Source: Xaviernesmea rhizosphaerae
GTDB lineage: Bacteria > Pseudomonadota > Alphaproteobacteria > Rhizobiales > Rhizobiaceae
Assembly (NCBI RefSeq): GCF_001938945.1
Contig: NZ_MKIO01000047.1
Location: 62,001 to 126,000 of the forward strand
Direction of reading: 5' to 3'
DNA: 64,000 nucleotides
Shown here: positions 28,277 to 36,022 of the stretch, piece after piece
Position numbering within the stretch: the first letter of the stretch is position 1
How the letters are laid out: each line of letters starts with the position of its first letter
Position numbers and translations under genes: made by a program
The notes under the pieces: generated by a model
The model's database searches: none
What the model was told of the DNA's origin: nothing
What the model saw: only the letters and a program-made list of their open reading frames with translations

Positions 28277-28591
28277 ATGATGACGGACGATCTCTTCAAG
28301 GCGCTGGCCGACCCGACGCGGCGCAGGATTTTCGAGAAGCTGGCCGAGGGCGGGCGCACCGCGAGCGCGCTGCGCGAGGGCATGGCGATCAGCCAGCCGG
28401 CGATGTCGCAGCACCTTGCGGTGCTGCGCAAGGCCGGGCTCCTGCGGGAGGCGCGCAAGGGCCGTTTCGTCGAATATCAGGTCGAACCGGAGGGGCTGGC
28501 GCGGATGGCCGAATGGCTGGCCCGTTACCGCGCCTACTGGCCCGAGCGAATCGACGCGCTCAAGACCCTGTTGCGGGAGATGGATCAATGA
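28277..28591 (+). CDS. ArsR-family winged-helix regulator
   Basis: Helix-turn-helix protein of 104 residues. ALADPTRRRIFEKLAEGGRTASAL is the classic ArsR start, followed by the recognition helix ISQPAMSQHLAVLRKAGLL and the wing EARKGRFVEYQVE. No cysteine metal site is present, so it is a non-metal member of the kind paired with AHSA1 proteins. A second ATG follows at 28280. Its stop overlaps the start of the AHSA1 gene (ATGA), so both are made together. Confidence 0.9.
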   Translation: MMTDDLFKALADPTRRRIFEKLAEGGRTASALREGMAISQPAMSQHLAVLRKAGLLREARKGRFVEYQVEPEGLARMAEWLARYRAYWPERIDALKTLLREMDQ

Positions 28592-28935
28592 CCGAGGACA
28601 CCCCTGTGGATGCCGCTCTCCTGTTCGAGGAGACGCTGGATGCACCGCTGCCGAAAGTCTGGCGCGCCCTGAGCATCCCGGCGCTGCGTGCGCAATGGCT
28701 TCCCTCAGGGGATCTGATGGAGCCGGACGGGGTGGAGGTGGTTCCCGGTCAAACGATGCGCTACAGGATGCGCGAGCGCACGCCGCCCTTCCTCGAGAGC
28801 CATGTGACGATCCGCCTGACGCCGGGCGAGGATGGCGGCACGCATATCCGCATCCTTCACGAACTGGCCAGGCCGCGCGCGGCCGGCCCGGTGGCGGCCA
28901 ATGCCAACAGAGCGGCCCTGCTGAGCGCCGCCTGA
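28588..28935 (+). CDS. SRPBCC / AHSA1-type domain protein
   Basis: Small START-like beta-barrel protein of 115 residues. The N-terminal LFEETLDAPLPKVWRALSIPALRAQWLPS is the usual start of Activator-of-Hsp90 homology (AHSA1) proteins, which bind hydrophobic ligands. The C-terminal helix is shorter than normal: after HILHELARP the protein soon ends in ANRAALLSAA, while typical members have a further amphipathic helix with a conserved Trp, so the ligand pocket may be incomplete. Translationally coupled to the ArsR gene; together they form a common regulator/ligand-binder pair of unknown signal. Confidence 0.75.
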   Translation: MTEDTPVDAALLFEETLDAPLPKVWRALSIPALRAQWLPSGDLMEPDGVEVVPGQTMRYRMRERTPPFLESHVTIRLTPGEDGGTHIRILHELARPRAAGPVAANANRAALLSAA

Positions 28936-28980
28936 CCGCGTTCCCGACAGCTTACACTCCAACAGCAGGAGAATTCGCCG

Positions 28981-29595
28981 ATGCGCGAAGCGATGCAACT
29001 TGTCCCCATGGTCGTCGAACAGTCCAGCCGGGGGGAACGGTCGTTCGACATCTATTCCCGGCTCCTGCGCGAGCGGATCATCTTCCTCAATGGCGAGGTG
29101 AACGACACGGTGGCCGCGCTCGTCTGCGCCCAGCTCCTGTTTCTGGAAGCGGAGGATCCGACGCGGCCGATCCATCTCTACATCAACTCACCCGGCGGCG
29201 TGGTGACGGCTGGCCTCGCCATGTATGACACCATGCATTACATCCGGCCGCCGGTGCATACGCTGTGCATGGGCACGGCCCGCTCCATGGGCTCCTTCCT
29301 GCTGATGGCCGGCGAGCCGGGCCAGCGCGCAGCACTTCCCAATGCCAGCCTGCATGTCCACCAGCCGCTCGGCGGCTTCCAGGGGCAGGCGTCGGATTTC
29401 ATGATCCATGCCGAGGAAATGCAGCAGACCAAGCGCCGCATGATCCGGCTCTACGCACAGCATTGCGGGCGCAGCGAGGAGGAGGTCGAGCGCACGCTCG
29501 ACCGAGATTGCTTCATGACCGCCGAGCAGGCGCTGGAATGGGGGCTGATCGACCGCATTCTCGACCGCCGCGCGCTGGAGCTGCCGGCGGCGTGA
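28981..29595 (+). CDS. clpP: ATP-dependent Clp protease proteolytic subunit (paralogue)
   Basis: Serine protease subunit of 204 residues that forms the 14-mer chamber used with ClpA/ClpX. The catalytic Ser102 sits in GTARSMGSFLLM, His127 in NASLHVHQPLGG and the Asp at about 174-176 in TLDRDCF; all three are present. INSPGGVVTAGLAMYDTM and EQALEWGLIDRIL are family motifs. Differences from the usual housekeeping form (ARSMGS in place of AASMGA, SLHVHQ in place of RIMIHQ) suggest one of the extra ClpP copies found in rhizobia. No clpX or clpA adjoins it. Confidence 0.92.
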   Translation: MREAMQLVPMVVEQSSRGERSFDIYSRLLRERIIFLNGEVNDTVAALVCAQLLFLEAEDPTRPIHLYINSPGGVVTAGLAMYDTMHYIRPPVHTLCMGTARSMGSFLLMAGEPGQRAALPNASLHVHQPLGGFQGQASDFMIHAEEMQQTKRRMIRLYAQHCGRSEEEVERTLDRDCFMTAEQALEWGLIDRILDRRALELPAA

Positions 29596-29703
29596 CCGAA
29601 GGTCGCGGTCCGGCGTGCAATGATGCAGGCCGAGGCTGCGCCCCTTGAGACAGTCGACCCCGGCGGCGAGCCGCCGGGCCTTGTTCGGTTCTGCCGAAGG
29701 GCC

Positions 29704-32127
29704 TCAGGCGCGCAGCGTGCCGCCTGTGGCCTTGGTGACGTTGGCGACGATGCGGCCGGTGAGCGCCTCGAAGTCCTCGTCCGTCAGCGTGCGCTCGGCC
29801 GGCTGGATCGTGACTTCGATTGCCACCGACTTCTTGCCCTCGCCAAGCGCTCCGCCCTCGAACACGTCGAAGACATTGACGCTTGCGATCAGCTTGCGGT
29901 CGGCGGTCGAGGCGGCCTTGAGGATCGCGCCGGCTTCCACCGCGCGGTCGACCACGAAGGCGAAGTCGCGGCGCACGGCCTGGAAGGGCGAGAGATCGAG
30001 CGCCGGCTTGGTGCGGGTCGCCTTCTTCTTCGGCTCTGGCAGCGCATCGACGAAGACCTCGAAGCCGGCTAGCGCGCCCGAGACATCCAGCGCGGCCAAA
30101 ACCTTGGGATGGAATTCGCCGAAATAGCCGAGCGTGATCTTCGGGCCGTATTTGATCGTGCCCGAGCGTCCCGGATGGTACCAGGACGGGCCGCCGGCCT
30201 CGATCTGGACATTGGCCATGGGCACGCCGCAGGCTTCCAGCACCGCCAGCGCATCGGCCTTGGCGTCGAAGACGTCGATCGGCTTGCCGCCGCCCTTCAG
30301 CCCGTTCGACCAGGAGCGCCCGGCGCCGGCAAGGCTGGCCGTGCCGCGGCGCAAGCCGCCGGCCACGCGCCGCTGGCCTTCCGGCTTGTCGCTTTCATAG
30401 GTGCCCGAAACCTCGAACAACGCGACATCGCCATGGCCCTTGTCGGCATTGCGCTGGGCGGCTGTCAAAAGGCCTGGCAGCAGCGAGGGGCGCATGTCCG
30501 ACATGTCGGCGGCGATCGGGTTGACCAGCGAAAGCTCCGGCTTGCCGCCGCCGAACAGCTCGGCCTGGTCCTTGGGGATGAAGGACCAGGTGACGGCTTC
30601 CAGCATGCCGCGTGCGGCCAGCGCCCGCTTGGCGGCTCGGGTGCGGATCTGCAGGAGCGTCAGGATACGGCCATTAACGGCATCGATCCGCTCCAGGGCC
30701 ACGGGACGGATGCGATCGACGCCGTGGATGCGCATGACCTCTTCCACCAGATCGGCCTTGCCCTCGACATCCGGCCGCCAGGAGGGGACGGTGACGCGTG
30801 CCCGCGCGCCCTGATCCTCGACCGTGAAGCCGAGCTTTTCCAGGATCGTGCGCGACTGAGCCGGCTCGATCGTCAGGCCCGTCAGGCGGCTGACCTCGGA
30901 ATAGGGAAAGTCCACCACCCTGGCCGCCGTCTCGCCGCTGCCGGCAATGACCGCCTCGCAAGGGCTGCCGCCGCACAGCTCAAGCACCAGCGCGGTCGCG
31001 CGGTCGAGGCCGGGGATCATATAGGCCGGATCGACCCCGCGCTCGAAGCGGTAGCGGGCGTCGGTGATGATGCCGAGGCTGCGGCCGGTTTTGGCGATGT
31101 TCATCGGATCCCACAGGGCCGATTCGATCAGCACCTCGGTCGTGGTCTCGTCGCAGCCGGAATGCTCGCCGCCCATGATGCCGCCGATCGATTCCACGCC
31201 GTTCTCGTCGGCGATGACGACATTGGCCGGCGAGAGCTTGTATTCGCGGGTGTCGAGTGCGAGCACGGTCTCGCCCTCCTTCGCCCGGCGCACGGTGAGA
31301 TCGCCCTTGACCTTGGCGGCATCGAAGACGTGCAGCGGCCGGCCCTGGTCAAAGGTCATGTAGTTGGTGATGTCAACGAGCGCATTGATCGGGCGCAGGC
31401 CGATCGCGGTCAGCCGGCGGCGCATCCAGTCCGGGCTCTGGCCGTTGCGCACACCCTTGACGAGACGCAGCGCGAAGCCGGGGCAGAGCGCGGGATCGTC
31501 GAGATCGAGCGTCACCTTGACCGGTGTCTCGCCCGAAAGCGGGAGCGCCGGAGCAGGCGTCGTCTTCAGCCGGCCGAGGCCGGCGGCGGCGAGATCGCGG
31601 GCAATGCCGTGAATCGAGGTGCAGTCCGGCCGGTTCGGCGTCAGGTTGATCTCGATGACGGGATCGTCAATGCCGGCATAGGAGGCGAAACTGGTGCCGA
31701 CGGGGGCATCCTCCGGCAGCTCGATGATGCCGTTATGGTCGTCGGAGATTTCCAGCTCCTTCTCCGAGCACATCATGCCCCGGCTTTCGACACCGCGAAT
31801 GGTGCCGACCGAGAGCGTGACATTGAGCCCGGGAACATGGGTGCCGGGCGCGGCAAAGGCGCCGACGAGTCCCGCGCGCGCATTGGGCGCGCCGCAGACC
31901 ACCTGCACCGGCTGGCCGGCGCCGGTATCGACCATCAGCACCTTCAGCTTGTCGGCTTGCGGATGCTTCTCGGCCGAGACCACTTTGGCGATCAGGAAGG
32001 GCTTGAATGCCGCTTTGTCATCGACATCCTCCACTTCGAGACCGATCGCGGTCAGGCGTTCGCAGATCTCGTCCAGCGTGGCGTCGGTCTCAAGATGATC
32101 CTTGAGCCAGGAAAGGGTGAATTTCAT
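29704..32127 (-). CDS. pheT: Phenylalanyl-tRNA synthetase beta subunit
   Basis: Large subunit of the (alpha-beta)2 enzyme that charges tRNA-Phe, 807 residues. Order of domains: B1 with the EMAP-type tRNA-binding fold (about 40-150; VVCGAPNARAG), B3/B4 editing domain (SIHGIARDLAAAGLGRL), B5 DNA-binding-like domain (about 400-475), B6/B7 catalytic-like core, and the C-terminal FDX-ACB domain that binds the tRNA (LSPFQAVRRDFAFVVDRAVEAG to the end). It normally follows pheS directly; here about 800 nt with a brnTA-like toxin-antitoxin locus separates them. Confidence 0.97.
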   Translation of the reverse strand: MKFTLSWLKDHLETDATLDEICERLTAIGLEVEDVDDKAAFKPFLIAKVVSAEKHPQADKLKVLMVDTGAGQPVQVVCGAPNARAGLVGAFAAPGTHVPGLNVTLSVGTIRGVESRGMMCSEKELEISDDHNGIIELPEDAPVGTSFASYAGIDDPVIEINLTPNRPDCTSIHGIARDLAAAGLGRLKTTPAPALPLSGETPVKVTLDLDDPALCPGFALRLVKGVRNGQSPDWMRRRLTAIGLRPINALVDITNYMTFDQGRPLHVFDAAKVKGDLTVRRAKEGETVLALDTREYKLSPANVVIADENGVESIGGIMGGEHSGCDETTTEVLIESALWDPMNIAKTGRSLGIITDARYRFERGVDPAYMIPGLDRATALVLELCGGSPCEAVIAGSGETAARVVDFPYSEVSRLTGLTIEPAQSRTILEKLGFTVEDQGARARVTVPSWRPDVEGKADLVEEVMRIHGVDRIRPVALERIDAVNGRILTLLQIRTRAAKRALAARGMLEAVTWSFIPKDQAELFGGGKPELSLVNPIAADMSDMRPSLLPGLLTAAQRNADKGHGDVALFEVSGTYESDKPEGQRRVAGGLRRGTASLAGAGRSWSNGLKGGGKPIDVFDAKADALAVLEACGVPMANVQIEAGGPSWYHPGRSGTIKYGPKITLGYFGEFHPKVLAALDVSGALAGFEVFVDALPEPKKKATRTKPALDLSPFQAVRRDFAFVVDRAVEAGAILKAASTADRKLIASVNVFDVFEGGALGEGKKSVAIEVTIQPAERTLTDEDFEALTGRIVANVTKATGGTLRA

Positions 32128-32295
32128 CGGTTCGTTCTCGTTTCGAAAATGGCATGGGCCGCGATGTGCTCAACGCCGTAAGCTGGGTTCGCCGCTGCAG
32201 GACATTTTCCCGAACAACGGTCTTGTCGTTCAAAGTGCTGGATGGGTGAGCCCCATGGCCAGCCGGTCGTTCCTCGTCGCCCTCGCGAGTATCGC

Positions 32296-32610
32296 CTATT
32301 GCTGGCCAGTTTTTACGTAATCGGCCAGAACGGCATTGATCCGGCTTTGCCAGCCAGGCCCCGTCTTGCGGAAGTGCTCGATCACGTCCTTGTCCAGCCG
32401 AAGGCCCACACGCTCTTTCACGGGTGCTTTTTGCGGGCCTCGTTGGCCACGGCTGCGCTCTAAAGCCTGGGCGATGTCAGCGAAGCTTCCCTGCATCGGC
32501 TGGGCATCCGACAGATCTTCTGCCGTCACTTCGCGCACCTCGCCCTCCGCATCAGTGAGCGGCGGACGGATCTCGTTTTGCATCGGAAAAGATTTTCTGC
32601 TCTCGCTCAT
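32296..32610 (-). CDS. brnA: BrnA-family antitoxin
   Basis: Antitoxin of the BrnTA type II system, 104 residues. The C-terminal half has the diagnostic ribbon-helix-helix: VKERVGLRLDKDVIEHFRKTGPGWQSRINAVLADYV, which dimerises and binds DNA. The N-terminal part is acidic and flexible, as needed to cap BrnT. Its 5' end overlaps the 3' end of the broken brnT by about 59 nt. The reading frame is intact. A later ATG (MQNEIRPPL, 32583) is possible. Confidence 0.85.
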   Translation of the reverse strand: MSESRKSFPMQNEIRPPLTDAEGEVREVTAEDLSDAQPMQGSFADIAQALERSRGQRGPQKAPVKERVGLRLDKDVIEHFRKTGPGWQSRINAVLADYVKTGQQ

Positions 32611-32844
32611 TGGCCTTCCTCAGAGAGATGATCCGCATCTTGCTGCCGCGCATGGTCCAGCACATCACGTGCAGGCGTTCGCGGATTTTGCCCAGGGATA
32701 CGAAACGATGTTCGCCGTAGTCTTCGCGTGAATCCATGACGGTCAAGGCCGCTGCAGGATCCATCAAAGCGGCGCGTCCGCAAAGTCGATCCGACGCTCA
32801 CGCAGCGTCTTCTGGCGTTTCTCTTCATCCCATTCGAGATCCAT
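32552..32844 (-). pseudogene. brnT: BrnT-family toxin gene with a one-base frameshift
   Basis: The gene starts at the ATG at 32844 with MDLEWDEEKRQKTLRERRID then FADAPL and a stop. The rest of BrnT continues in another frame: AALMDPAAALTVMDSRED, YGEHRFVSLGKIRERLHVMC and MRIISLRKANEREQK, which are classic BrnT motifs. Adding one G near 32772 would restore a 97-residue toxin of normal length. So the ribonuclease toxin looks inactivated by a single deletion, unless this is a sequencing error. The gene precedes and overlaps brnA, as in intact modules. Confidence 0.8.
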
Positions 32845-32859
32845 CTCTACCACAACTCT

Positions 32860-32879
32860 TTATTTGTGGGCACAAATAA
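32860..32879. promoter_or_regulatory. Perfect palindromic operator of brnTA
   Basis: TTATTTGTG-GG-CACAAATAA is a perfect inverted repeat, 15 nt upstream of the brnT start. BrnA-BrnT complexes repress their own promoter; this is the obvious binding site. Confidence 0.7.
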
Positions 32880-32930
32880 ATTGGATGCTGCTGGACCTCT
32901 GCCAATGGGCTGGAGCGAAAGCAGCTGTCT

Positions 32931-34019
32931 TTACTGGCTCAGCCCCCCGAACAGCGTCGGCATATCCAGCGGGCGGAAGCCGTAGTGGCTGAGCCAGCGG
33001 GCATCCGCATTGAAGAAGTCGCGCAGATCCGGCATGCCGTATTTCAGCATGGCGATGCGGTCGAGGCCCATGCCCCAGGCGAAGCCCTGGTAGACATCCG
33101 GGTCCAGCCCGCCGGCGCGCAGCACGTTCGGGTGGACCATGCCGCAGCCGAGGATCTCCATCCAGTCCTTGCCCTCGCCGAACTTGACGATCGGGCCGGA
33201 GGAGCGGTCGCACTGGATATCGACCTCGAAGGAGGGCTCGGTGAAGGGGAAGAAGGACGGCCGGAAGCGCATGGTGATGTCCTCCACCTCGAAGAAGGCC
33301 TTGCAGAATTCGGTCAGCACCCAGCGTAGATTGGCGACATTGGCCGTCTTGTCGACCACCAGGCCTTCCACCTGATGGAACATCGGCGAATGGGTGGCGT
33401 CCGAATCCTGGCGATAGGTCTTGCCGGGAATGATGATGCGGATCGGCGGCTCCTGCGCTTCCATGGTGCGCACCTGCACCGGCGAGGTATGCGTGCGCAG
33501 CACCTTCTGCTCATTGCCGTCGCCGCCGGCCTGCAGGAAGAAGGTGTCGTGCATTTCGCGCGCGGGATGGCCCTCGGGGAAGTTCAGGGCGGTGAAGTTG
33601 TAATAGTCGGTCTCGATATCGGGCCCTTCCGCAATGGAGAAGCCCATATCGGCGAAGATCGCGGTGATCTCGTCGACGATCTGGCTGATGGGGTGGATGC
33701 GGCCACGCTCGGCCGGGGACGAGCGCACCGGCAGCGTCACGTCGAGGGTTTCGCGCACCAGCCGCTCGGCGATGGCGGCATCCTTCAGCGCGGCCTTGCG
33801 CGTGGCGATGGCGTCGCTCACGCGCGTCTTCAGCGCATTGATCGCTGCGCCGCGCGTCTGCCGCTCTTCCGGCGACATGGTGCCCAGCGTTTTCAAAAGG
33901 TCGGAGACCGACCCCTTCTTGCCCAAGGCGCCGACGCGCACGGCTTCGATCGCCGCTTCGTCGGCGGCCGTCTCGATGTCGTTCAGCAGGGTGCTTTCCA
34001 GAAGCGCGAGATCGCTCAT
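32931..34019 (-). CDS. pheS: Phenylalanyl-tRNA synthetase alpha subunit
   Basis: Catalytic subunit of PheRS, 362 residues. The N-terminal coiled coil (about 1-90) contacts the tRNA; then class II motifs: motif 1 region GRIHPISQIVDEI, motif 2 RTHTSPVQVRTME with YRQDSDATHSPMFHQVEGL, and motif 3 GFAWGMGLDRIAMLKYG. The residues around FTEPSFEVDIQC form the Phe/ATP pocket. The start overlaps the stop of the kinase-like gene upstream (ATGA), so the pair is co-translated. pheT lies downstream after the brnTA insertion; stoichiometric expression would require reading through or a separate promoter. Confidence 0.97.
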   Translation of the reverse strand: MSDLALLESTLLNDIETAADEAAIEAVRVGALGKKGSVSDLLKTLGTMSPEERQTRGAAINALKTRVSDAIATRKAALKDAAIAERLVRETLDVTLPVRSSPAERGRIHPISQIVDEITAIFADMGFSIAEGPDIETDYYNFTALNFPEGHPAREMHDTFFLQAGGDGNEQKVLRTHTSPVQVRTMEAQEPPIRIIIPGKTYRQDSDATHSPMFHQVEGLVVDKTANVANLRWVLTEFCKAFFEVEDITMRFRPSFFPFTEPSFEVDIQCDRSSGPIVKFGEGKDWMEILGCGMVHPNVLRAGGLDPDVYQGFAWGMGLDRIAMLKYGMPDLRDFFNADARWLSHYGFRPLDMPTLFGGLSQ

Positions 34020-34861
34020 GAGGGGAACCTGTTCTGGCCGTTATGGCCGCAAGGGTGGTCTATCGGGGTGAGAAGGGCGGACCGAAGGAAATCGGTCGCC
34101 AGAATGAAGCGGGTGATATCGGCGCCCTGGCGGAGGCGATCGACCAGGCGGGCGAGCGGCAGGGCGCGGGCAAACATCGGCACGAGGCGGGCAAGCGCAG
34201 TCTCCGCGTCCTGCGGCCGGTGCTGCCGCCAGGCGCAGAGCGCCTGCCACCGTGTCTCCGGCAGGAGGGCACGGCTCGCCACCTGCAGGAACAGGAGCCA
34301 GAGATCGCGCGCCTGTGCCAGCGGCAGCGGCATGACGGCAACGGGATCCTCTTCGAAATCCATGAAGCCGAACCCCTCCGCGCCGAGCGAGAAATCGCGC
34401 GGATGCGGTCGCCCATGGCAGAGCCGCGCGCTATGAAGGCGCCCGAGTTCGCCAGCCGAGCGGACCAGAAGCGCGTCGTGACCCTGCGCATCGATCAGAC
34501 GCAGGGCCTTCATCTGGCCGAGCACGTTCGGACCCAGATCCGACAGGACCAGCGCGGTCGGGCTGCGATAGAGCACCTCCGGCGTGCGGAAGCCGGCGCG
34601 CGTCAACCTGTCGATCTGGCGGATTTCCCGCGCGACCATCGCCTCGGCCGGAACGCGCGGGGAAGGGGCGAGCGCGCGGGCGGTCGGGCCGAGCCGCGCG
34701 GCGATGAGGCGCAGATGATGCCCACGCCAGGGCGCGCGCCGGCCATAGCGCTTGATCCAGATCGTCCGGTCGGACAGCGCCACGCGCTGGACGCGCCGGG
34801 ACGAGCCGGCAAGCGCTGCCAGCATCGTCTCGACATCCGCATCCTTCAGCCCTTGGAGCAT
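34016..34861 (-). CDS. Atypical protein-kinase-like protein (BUD32/InaA-like)
   Basis: Protein of 281 residues with a degenerate kinase fold. IWIKRYGRR near 50 would carry the ATP-binding Lys; EIRQIDRLTRAGFRTPEVLY is the alpha-C region; HGRPHPRDFSLG with GFGFMDFEEDP (about 148-172) replaces the HxD...N and DFG motifs. HGRPxxRD is known from bacterial BUD32-like and lipopolysaccharide-kinase-like families, so an active enzyme is possible, substrate unknown. The N-terminal half is rich in Arg. It is transcribed just upstream of pheS with ATGA overlap and after the rplT terminator, so it probably starts the pheS transcript. Confidence 0.65.
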   Translation of the reverse strand: MLQGLKDADVETMLAALAGSSRRVQRVALSDRTIWIKRYGRRAPWRGHHLRLIAARLGPTARALAPSPRVPAEAMVAREIRQIDRLTRAGFRTPEVLYRSPTALVLSDLGPNVLGQMKALRLIDAQGHDALLVRSAGELGRLHSARLCHGRPHPRDFSLGAEGFGFMDFEEDPVAVMPLPLAQARDLWLLFLQVASRALLPETRWQALCAWRQHRPQDAETALARLVPMFARALPLARLVDRLRQGADITRFILATDFLRSALLTPIDHPCGHNGQNRFPS

Positions 34862-34885
34862 CTCCTGCCCGTCCTGCCGTGATCC

Positions 34886-34924
34886 AAGAAAAAACCCGCG
34901 CCGGCTCAGCGCCAGCGCGGGTTT
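34886..34924 (-). terminator. Intrinsic terminator after rplT
   Basis: Perfect 9-bp stem AAACCCGCG / CGCGGGTTT with a 15-nt loop. On the minus strand it is followed by six T, so it ends the infC-rpmI-rplT transcript. Confidence 0.85.
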
Positions 34925-34959
34925 CCCAAAAAGTGACGATAGCTTGGGAAGCGCTGGTC

Positions 34960-35364
34960 TTAGCGAACCGCGCTTTCAAACTCGTTGGCCGTGCCCGTGT
35001 CCTTGAGGTAGGCGAGCGCGGACTTGGCGGCTTCGACGAGCGCGCCGAAGGCAGCGGCTTCGTGGATGGCCATGTCAGAGAGAACCTTGCGGTCCACTTC
35101 GATGCCGGCCTTGTTCAGGCCGTCGATGAAGCGGCCATAGGTCAGGCCATGCTCGCGGACGGCGGCGTTGATGCGCTGGATCCACAGGGCGCGGAAATTG
35201 CGCTTCTTGGCGCGGCGGTCGCGCGTGGCGAACTGACGCGAACGATCGACGGCGGCCTTGGCGGCGCGGATGGTGTTCTTGCGACGGCCGTAAAAGCCCT
35301 TGGCGGCCTTCAGCGTCTTCTTGTGCTTGGCGTGGGCTGCAACGCCGCGTTTTACACGTGCCAT
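34960..35364 (-). CDS. rplT: 50S ribosomal protein L20
   Basis: Early assembly protein of the large subunit, 134 residues; the first 117 or so carry the conserved L20 fold (MARVKRGVAAHAKHKKTLK, GFYGRRKNTIRAAKAAVDRS, LWIQRINAAVREHGLTYGRF). The C-terminus has about 12 extra residues (GTANEFESAVR), usual for rhizobia. It follows rpmI by 37 nt and ends the infC-rpmI-rplT operon. L20 represses this operon in other bacteria. Confidence 0.98.
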   Translation of the reverse strand: MARVKRGVAAHAKHKKTLKAAKGFYGRRKNTIRAAKAAVDRSRQFATRDRRAKKRNFRALWIQRINAAVREHGLTYGRFIDGLNKAGIEVDRKVLSDMAIHEAAAFGALVEAAKSALAYLKDTGTANEFESAVR

Positions 35365-35401
35365 GGAATGATCTCCTTAAAATCCAAAAAGCCTGAAGGT
35401 C

Positions 35402-35605
35402 TCAGAGACCGTTGGGCAGGTAGTTCTTGATGATCTTCTTGCCGTCAGCTTCGGCGAGAACCATCGTGCCGCGGGCGTCGCGGATGAACTTGTTGGACCG
35501 CTTGATCATGCCGTGGCGCTTGCCGGCGCCAGCTGCCAGAACCTTGCCGGTCGCGGTGATCTTGAACCGCTTCTTGGCCGAGGATTTCGTCTTCATCTTG
35601 GGCAT
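35402..35605 (-). CDS. rpmI: 50S ribosomal protein L35
   Basis: Small basic ribosomal protein of 67 residues (MPKMKTKSSAKKRFKITATG to NYLPNGL), the standard length. The ATG at 35605 has GGAG at a normal distance. The frame runs upstream to 35776, but that leader is not protein-like. It is separated from infC by 417 nt holding two hairpins, which is long for this operon. Confidence 0.97.
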   Translation of the reverse strand: MPKMKTKSSAKKRFKITATGKVLAAGAGKRHGMIKRSNKFIRDARGTMVLAEADGKKIIKNYLPNGL

Positions 35606-36022
35606 TTTGCTACTCCATTCTTCTTCGTGTCGAACCGGTTGACGAGACCGGCTCCAGCGTAAAGAACGGCCACGGCATGCCCTGCCGGACCGTTCGGACG
35701 GCGGCTTGTAGCCGAAGCCGGGAGAAAGCGCAACCGGGTTCGGTGCGATTCCTTGCAGCCTTGGGCGCCAAGGCATGGCCCGACGGGGCCGCCGTCAAAT
35801 CCGCCGAGGTCCTGCGAAAGTGCCGAGGTCCCGCACATGCGAAAGGCCGCCCGCAGCGCCGGTCGGGCTGCAAGCGGCCTTGCTGTTCTTCGTCGTTCCT
35901 GACATCGCCGGTCGACAGAGCGCACGCAATCTTGCGGCGCGGCTCTTGCCAAGAGGCTTCGTCCTTCTGAAGGCAAGCCTCTTGCGCGTGAGCCCTGCAG
36001 GTCGGCGGGGGCCGTGTCGCGA
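35606..36022 (-). promoter_or_regulatory. infC-rpmI leader with two strong hairpins
   Basis: The long spacer between infC and rpmI holds two stems on the transcribed (minus) strand. The first, just after infC, pairs CAAGAGGCTT (35950-35959) with AAGCCTCTTG (35975-35984). The second pairs AAGGCCGC (35843-35850) with GCGGCCTT (35874-35881) and is followed by TTTCG. They may terminate or attenuate transcription before rpmI-rplT. L20-dependent control is known in other bacteria; here it is inference. Confidence 0.5.

Noticed and set aside
30109..32181. Very long open frame antisense to pheT
   Set aside because: It shadows a conserved essential gene in GC-rich DNA, and its translation has low-complexity Arg/Gly/Ala composition.
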